In this document: in pieces, positions 59,366-64,000 of the stretch
How the letters are laid out: the number at the start of each line of letters is the position of its first letter
How positions within the stretch are numbered: the first letter of the stretch is position 1
Origin: an uncultured Rubritalea sp.
Lineage (GTDB): Bacteria > Verrucomicrobiota > Verrucomicrobiia > Verrucomicrobiales > Akkermansiaceae
NCBI GenBank assembly: GCA_937132085.1
Contig: CAKZNV010000119.1
Span: forward strand, 1-64,000
Direction of reading: 5' to 3'
Length of the DNA: 64,000 nucleotides
Made by a program: the position numbers and the translations under genes
The notes under the pieces: model-generated
Databases searched by the model: none
The model's input: the letters and a program-made list of their open reading frames with translations, nothing else
Told to the model about the DNA's origin: nothing

Positions 59366-61228
59366 ATGAGTGATAACAATAAAACGGTCCGAAGAAGCCA
59401 AGTCATCACAGGCCAAGGACCCGGTGGCATTTTAGACATAGGACAGGAGTCTTTCATTTGTATTGATACCTCCCAATGGAATGTCATCAAATGTTCAACA
59501 ATTCGATTACCTCGCTTAGAGTCAAAGACTGGAGCTACTTTAGGCTTCAAATCGCCTCCGGTTAAGCAAGGATTCTCTGATTTCAACCCAGCTACTTTAC
59601 CCTATTATCGTTTTCCAAGGTGGTTATTTTGCCCCAAATGTAAGAGTATGGTCAAATGGACCGCTGCGATGGAAAAGCAAATAGGCGACAATGGAGTGCC
59701 GACATGTTTATCATGTAACGGCAATAAACCTCCTGTCTTAGCTCCAATGCGCTTCATCCTAGTTTGTAAATCGGGTCATATTGGCGATGTTGATTGGAAT
59801 AAGTGGGCTCATTCACGCAGCGACAAAGCGACAAAGGGTCAATGCTCTTTTAATCCTCCAAAACTTAAATTCAAGACTGCATCAGGAGGGGCAAGCGACC
59901 TATCTTCACTATCGGTAGCTTGTAAAGAATGTGGAGCCTATCGAAGTTTGGCTGATTTGACTAATCCAGCCCAAATGAAATCCGCTGGTATTTTTTGTTC
60001 AGGGAAACAGCCGTGGCAATATTTCGAGGATCTTCCTCCAATCTGTAAAGATGAGTGCCGCGCTGAACAAAGGGGAGCTAGCAATATTTACTACTCGCAG
60101 ACACTGTCAGCACTAGACATTCCAGGTCTACAAGAAGACACCACTGTTTCGGATGAGGACACTACTACAGCTATACTTAATCACCCAAATTTCGCATTTG
60201 TTAAAATGCTTGCTGACGCCGAAACAGAGCCTTTAGAAGCTCCTCATGTTAAGTTAGCAGCAGGGCAGGTTGCTAATGATCTCAACCTTGAACTTGATGT
60301 GATTCTAGATCAATTAGGCTGCGGAGATCCGCTCCCCCCTCCAACTGAAGCCTCATCAGATGATGGCGAACAAAGCCTACGACGCGGTGAATGGCCTTGG
60401 CTTATTAAAGATAATAATGCTGCACACCTCAATACCAGTATAGAGCCTCTCGCGGATTCCAATACTGCATCCAAGGAATTAACTAAAGTAATTGACACTA
60501 TTATACTCGCGAAGAAATTACGTGAAGTCCGTTGCCTCAGAGGTTTCAGCAGAGTCGACCCCAGCGGAGACGCCATTCCTCCTGATCTGGATGGGTCGCG
60601 TAGGTGGCTTCCTGCCATTGAAATTTTTGGCGAAGGTGTTTTTGTGAAATTTGATGAATATGCTATCCATTTGTGGTCACAACAAGAAAAAGTAATTGCT
60701 CGGCTGACTAAACTACAAGAAAGGTTTGATGAGTCCGAGGGCATAACATCCATTTTACCAACGCCAACACCTCGACTGGTTATGCTACATACATTTGCCC
60801 ATTTATTGATCCGTCAATTATGCTTTGAATGTGGGTACAGTGCATCATCACTTCGAGAACGGATCTATTGTGACGAACCAGATCAACCAACCGGACCTAT
60901 GGCTGGAGTGATGATCTATACAGCCGATACTGACTCAGAAGGATCTCTGGGCGGCCTTTGCCGTCAAGGGGAAGAGAGTCGCTTCTCTGCTACACTTTTG
61001 TCAGCTTTAGACAGGGGGAGCTGGTGCTCATCTGACCCGGTATGCAGTGAGGTCGAAGGTCAGGGTCTTGGCGGATTAAATCGAGCAGCTTGTCATGCCT
61101 GTAGTTTGGTCGCAGAAACAAGCTGCACAATGTTCAACTGCCTTCTTGATCGTGAGCTCGTGACCGGGACAGAGATTGGCTATTTTCGCGAGACTATTGA
61201 AAAACTCAACTCACTGAATACCCACTGA
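59366..61228 (+). CDS. drmB: DrmB-like DISARM protein (DUF1998)
   Basis: RRSQVITGQGPGGILDIG; zinc-cluster Cys pairs; RLVMLHTFAHLLIRQLCFECGYSASSLRERIYC; GLNRAACHACSLVAETSCTMFNCLLDR. Confidence 0.85.
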   Translation: MSDNNKTVRRSQVITGQGPGGILDIGQESFICIDTSQWNVIKCSTIRLPRLESKTGATLGFKSPPVKQGFSDFNPATLPYYRFPRWLFCPKCKSMVKWTAAMEKQIGDNGVPTCLSCNGNKPPVLAPMRFILVCKSGHIGDVDWNKWAHSRSDKATKGQCSFNPPKLKFKTASGGASDLSSLSVACKECGAYRSLADLTNPAQMKSAGIFCSGKQPWQYFEDLPPICKDECRAEQRGASNIYYSQTLSALDIPGLQEDTTVSDEDTTTAILNHPNFAFVKMLADAETEPLEAPHVKLAAGQVANDLNLELDVILDQLGCGDPLPPPTEASSDDGEQSLRRGEWPWLIKDNNAAHLNTSIEPLADSNTASKELTKVIDTIILAKKLREVRCLRGFSRVDPSGDAIPPDLDGSRRWLPAIEIFGEGVFVKFDEYAIHLWSQQEKVIARLTKLQERFDESEGITSILPTPTPRLVMLHTFAHLLIRQLCFECGYSASSLRERIYCDEPDQPTGPMAGVMIYTADTDSEGSLGGLCRQGEESRFSATLLSALDRGSWCSSDPVCSEVEGQGLGGLNRAACHACSLVAETSCTMFNCLLDRELVTGTEIGYFRETIEKLNSLNTH

Positions 61229-61230
61229 TT

Positions 61231-62454
61231 ATGAAGCTTCCAAAAGCAACAGAACTTGATTCTGACCAACAGTCCATACTAGATGCTCCTTTAACATCAA
61301 ATTTATTTGTGTCGGGTCCGCCAGGGTGTGGAAAGACTGTCATCGCTTTGTATAGAGCCTTGGCTGCTAAAAATAGCAATCAGCAGTGTCAGATGATTAT
61401 GTACACTAATGTTCTAACAAGATATACTTCAGGAGGAGAAGGCCAAGCGATTCCTACTTCAACAATGAATAGTTGGTTAACTAAATGGTGGAAATCTGGC
61501 AAAATGGGAGTCGTGCCGAAACTGGAATCAACCCCCAACAGTCCTTACAAGAAACCTGATTTTCAAACCATGCAGGTATATATGTTTAAAGAGCGGGTCA
61601 TTAGTTCTGCTATGAACTGGGGACATTTGGTTATTGATGAGGGGCAAGACTTTCCTCCCATATTTTATAACCTTCTGAATACTGTCACACATCGTTTGAC
61701 TGAACAAGATGAAGAGCCTCCAGTGATGACAATACTAGCTGATGAGAACCAACGCATTACCACAGAAAACTCAACATTGGAGGATATACGAAATGCTCTT
61801 AAATATTCAAACCCCTCTCACAGAAAACTTCATAAGAACTATCGCAACACCAAACGTATTGCTCAATTCACTAATCATTTCTCAGTAGGACTAGAAACGG
61901 GAACAGGTAGTCCAGTGTCTACTCGCGATGGAGAGATGCCGCGCATTGTTACCACGAACAAATTAAATGATAGTGTCCAGAGGATCGTTCGTTATGCTAA
62001 TAATCACCCGGATCATCAGATCGGCATATTCGTAATCACACAGAAATTATGTAAGAGCCTCTATAATCGCCTAGAACCAAAATTAGGAGGTAGAGTACAA
62101 GCATCTCTCGGCGGCGGGTGGAGAGTAGAGGATAAGTTTAAACCTGAAAACCTAGATTTTGATAGTGGGGATAAGATTACAATTTTATGCTTTGCTTCCA
62201 TAAAAGGATTAGAGTTTGACGCAGTTTTTCTTCCTGAACTACATCATCTCAATCCCGATATGGGAAGTGAGGATGAGTTTAAAATGAAGATGTTTGTTGC
62301 GTGCTCTAGAGCTAGAGAGTTTCTCGAATTACATTACCAGCATGACGACCCCAAAACTCAATCTGCTTCTCGTTGGCTTCCATCCCGAGAAAGTGGAATA
62401 GCTCAATGGGACTCAGGCGAGAGCCCTGGATCAAGTAAAACTAGACAATTTTAA
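61231..62454 (+). CDS. SF1/UvrD-like ATPase/helicase
   Basis: NLFVSGPPGCGKTVIALYRAL, HLVIDEGQDFPPIFYNLL, ITILCFASIKGLEFDAVFLPEL, KMFVACSRAREFLELHY. Confidence 0.8.
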   Translation: MKLPKATELDSDQQSILDAPLTSNLFVSGPPGCGKTVIALYRALAAKNSNQQCQMIMYTNVLTRYTSGGEGQAIPTSTMNSWLTKWWKSGKMGVVPKLESTPNSPYKKPDFQTMQVYMFKERVISSAMNWGHLVIDEGQDFPPIFYNLLNTVTHRLTEQDEEPPVMTILADENQRITTENSTLEDIRNALKYSNPSHRKLHKNYRNTKRIAQFTNHFSVGLETGTGSPVSTRDGEMPRIVTTNKLNDSVQRIVRYANNHPDHQIGIFVITQKLCKSLYNRLEPKLGGRVQASLGGGWRVEDKFKPENLDFDSGDKITILCFASIKGLEFDAVFLPELHHLNPDMGSEDEFKMKMFVACSRAREFLELHYQHDDPKTQSASRWLPSRESGIAQWDSGESPGSSKTRQF

Positions 62455-62465
62455 CATTTGATATA

Positions 62466-64000
62466 ATGAAACCAAAAAAAACCACTGAAAAGCGTTACTT
62501 CATCGTTCTAAACAGAAACCTTTTTTTACGCTCCCTCGCTGCATTCAAGGCGTTAACGGGTTCATCCTACCCTTCATTTGCAGATCCACTGACTACGGCT
62601 GCTAACGACAAATTACTAATAGTCCGAGACGGCATCCCTTCTACTTGGACTGAATGCATTAGTTCCAGTAGAGAAAATGAATTCCCTGTTCTTCTCGAAC
62701 TCGATCTGGTCGGGTTAGAGTCATATTTCGATGACTCTAATGCTTGGAGTTTACTCCCGTGCAGTATTCCACTCACCCAAATAAAAACAGCATTTTTCCC
62801 AGAAAAAGAACAGATTAATGACTTCATTTCACGTTCGTATGAAGATGTAACTACGGATATTATTCCCATTAAAAGGGACTCTCATTTATTTAGATCTGAA
62901 GCTACTAGTCTCGTTAGTAAAAAGGAATCTGATTTATTTACATCAAAGAAAAATCCAAACAATCTAGCGGATAGTATAGCCGAAATAAAGGAGAAAGAGA
63001 TAGCGTGTGAAAATTTAATCAACAACAATCAAGATGATGCAGTGGCTGGGGGTATATGCTGCCTATTACAAATGCTACCAGAGGGAGTTACTTGGCATCA
63101 TGAAATCCTTCCTATTATTGCAAATGACCCCTTAGAAGGAGAAAGTAATAAAATATCGAAAGATGTTCTCAATTGCTTTGTCAATCTAGTAGCGCCTGAA
63201 CATGCCGCTACTACCAAGCATCAAATTCGCTGCGCTATCGAAGTGTTCATGGCAAACATTTCAAAAGAGGGCTGGCAATCCACCCAGGTGCTTACAGATA
63301 TAGCGACTAAAATGAGCCACTCTCCTTCCGAACTTGCCATAGACAACAGCATGATTCAAAATTGGATGGAATTGAGTGTAGATATTTTGGAAAACCGAGC
63401 TGACTGCGAACCACTTCCAGATGAAGGAGAGGTAGCGTTGCGGGCTATTTTACTAGCCTGTTTACGTAAAAAACCCGAAGCAGTAACGAGTGCAACCAAC
63501 TCCTATCTCAGAGCTGGTAAAACAGTAACAGCTATCGCGGGTTTCTTATGTGGTCTATCTTCTGGAATGGCCAACCTTTCCAAAGAAATAAAATTGTTTA
63601 ATTCTAGACCAGAGATGGCTGCATTAATAGTGAGGAACCTTCTATTGCCTAAACTATGGGAATCCGGCTTGAGTATTCCCAATAAAACTATTTCCATTTC
63701 AAACGAGCTTAATGATGACCTTTCTAGCCTACTTCAAATAACAAAAGGCAAGACTGTTATTTATTCTAAAAATATTCCAGCCAGAGCAGTCTACCAGCAA
63801 CTTGTTGCCATGGGTCGCCAAATGGATCTACCGCTGTTTGGAGACAAAGAAAGTGGGTATCTAAAATTTACTCACGAATGGAAAAGTGGTCGGAAACAAT
63901 CCGTTTATATCAAATCACTGCATAGCAAGGAGCACCGAGAGGATATGGTGCGTTTTATTTCACCGTTTGAAAAATTACCAGAAACATGCAAAAAATCAGA
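62466..64000 (+). CDS. Unclassified large protein, truncated by the window edge
   Basis: Open from ATG 62466 (MKPKKTTEKRYFIVLNRNLFLRSLAAFKALTGSSYPSFADPLTTAANDKLLIVRDGIPSTW...) to the end with no stop, 12 nt after the previous gene. Not in the ORF track because no stop is present. Confidence 0.75.
   Translation, partial: MKPKKTTEKRYFIVLNRNLFLRSLAAFKALTGSSYPSFADPLTTAANDKLLIVRDGIPSTWTECISSSRENEFPVLLELDLVGLESYFDDSNAWSLLPCSIPLTQIKTAFFPEKEQINDFISRSYEDVTTDIIPIKRDSHLFRSEATSLVSKKESDLFTSKKNPNNLADSIAEIKEKEIACENLINNNQDDAVAGGICCLLQMLPEGVTWHHEILPIIANDPLEGESNKISKDVLNCFVNLVAPEHAATTKHQIRCAIEVFMANISKEGWQSTQVLTDIATKMSHSPSELAIDNSMIQNWMELSVDILENRADCEPLPDEGEVALRAILLACLRKKPEAVTSATNSYLRAGKTVTAIAGFLCGLSSGMANLSKEIKLFNSRPEMAALIVRNLLLPKLWESGLSIPNKTISISNELNDDLSSLLQITKGKTVIYSKNIPARAVYQQLVAMGRQMDLPLFGDKESGYLKFTHEWKSGRKQSVYIKSLHSKEHREDMVRFISPFEKLPETCKKS

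Larger units (their letters stand above)
31643..64000. mobile_element. Putative tRNA-Ser-integrated satellite/IME-like element carrying a defence island (right end and integrase not in window)
   Basis: Content changes at the tRNA 3' end to Xis-like, CHC2/Toprim primase, DUF5906 helicase, XRE, DUF932 and defence genes. Confidence 0.6.

Noticed and set aside
31643-64000. Complete prophage
   Set aside because: No capsid, terminase, portal or tail genes recognised; content fits a satellite/IME with defence cargo better.

Overview
The window looks like a bacterial chromosome segment, probably Verrucomicrobia-like (taxon inferred from gene content only). It has two parts. (1) Positions 1 to about 31,640 are mostly housekeeping genes: DAHP synthase, VIT1/CCC1-type transporter, TPP riboswitch with thiC, a Fic protein, a VapBC-like pair, SpoU methyltransferase, DoxX/MauE-like, QueD/PTPS, TamB- and TamA-like genes, DNA pol III delta', HAD hydrolase, PfkA, SodB, M90/MtfA peptidase and MarR. 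Within this part are a decayed-gene patch (10.2-10.9 kb), two groups of 27-bp dyad sites, and a cluster of four tiny lipoproteins. (2) From tRNA-Ser(GCT) at 31,552-31,642 to the right edge the content is accessory: AlpA/Xis-like protein, CHC2/Toprim primase, P4-like DUF5906 helicase, XRE regulator, GYF_2/SUMF1 proteins, DUF932 and a UDG-like protein. These are followed by a large divergent defence island. Its leftward arm encodes a Dcm/EcoRII-type C5 methyltransferase, a MORC-type GHKL ATPase, an HNH protein, a SNF2 helicase, a standalone EcoRII-N-like domain, a membrane protein and a small basic protein. Its rightward arm encodes a NERD-UvrD helicase, a DrmA-like helicase, a DrmB-like DUF1998 protein, a second SF1-type ATPase and an unclassified large ORF running off the window. 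The most interesting candidate is this composite of a split EcoRII/MORC/HNH/SNF2 cassette and a DISARM-like core. All family names come from motif recognition by eye; no searches were run.
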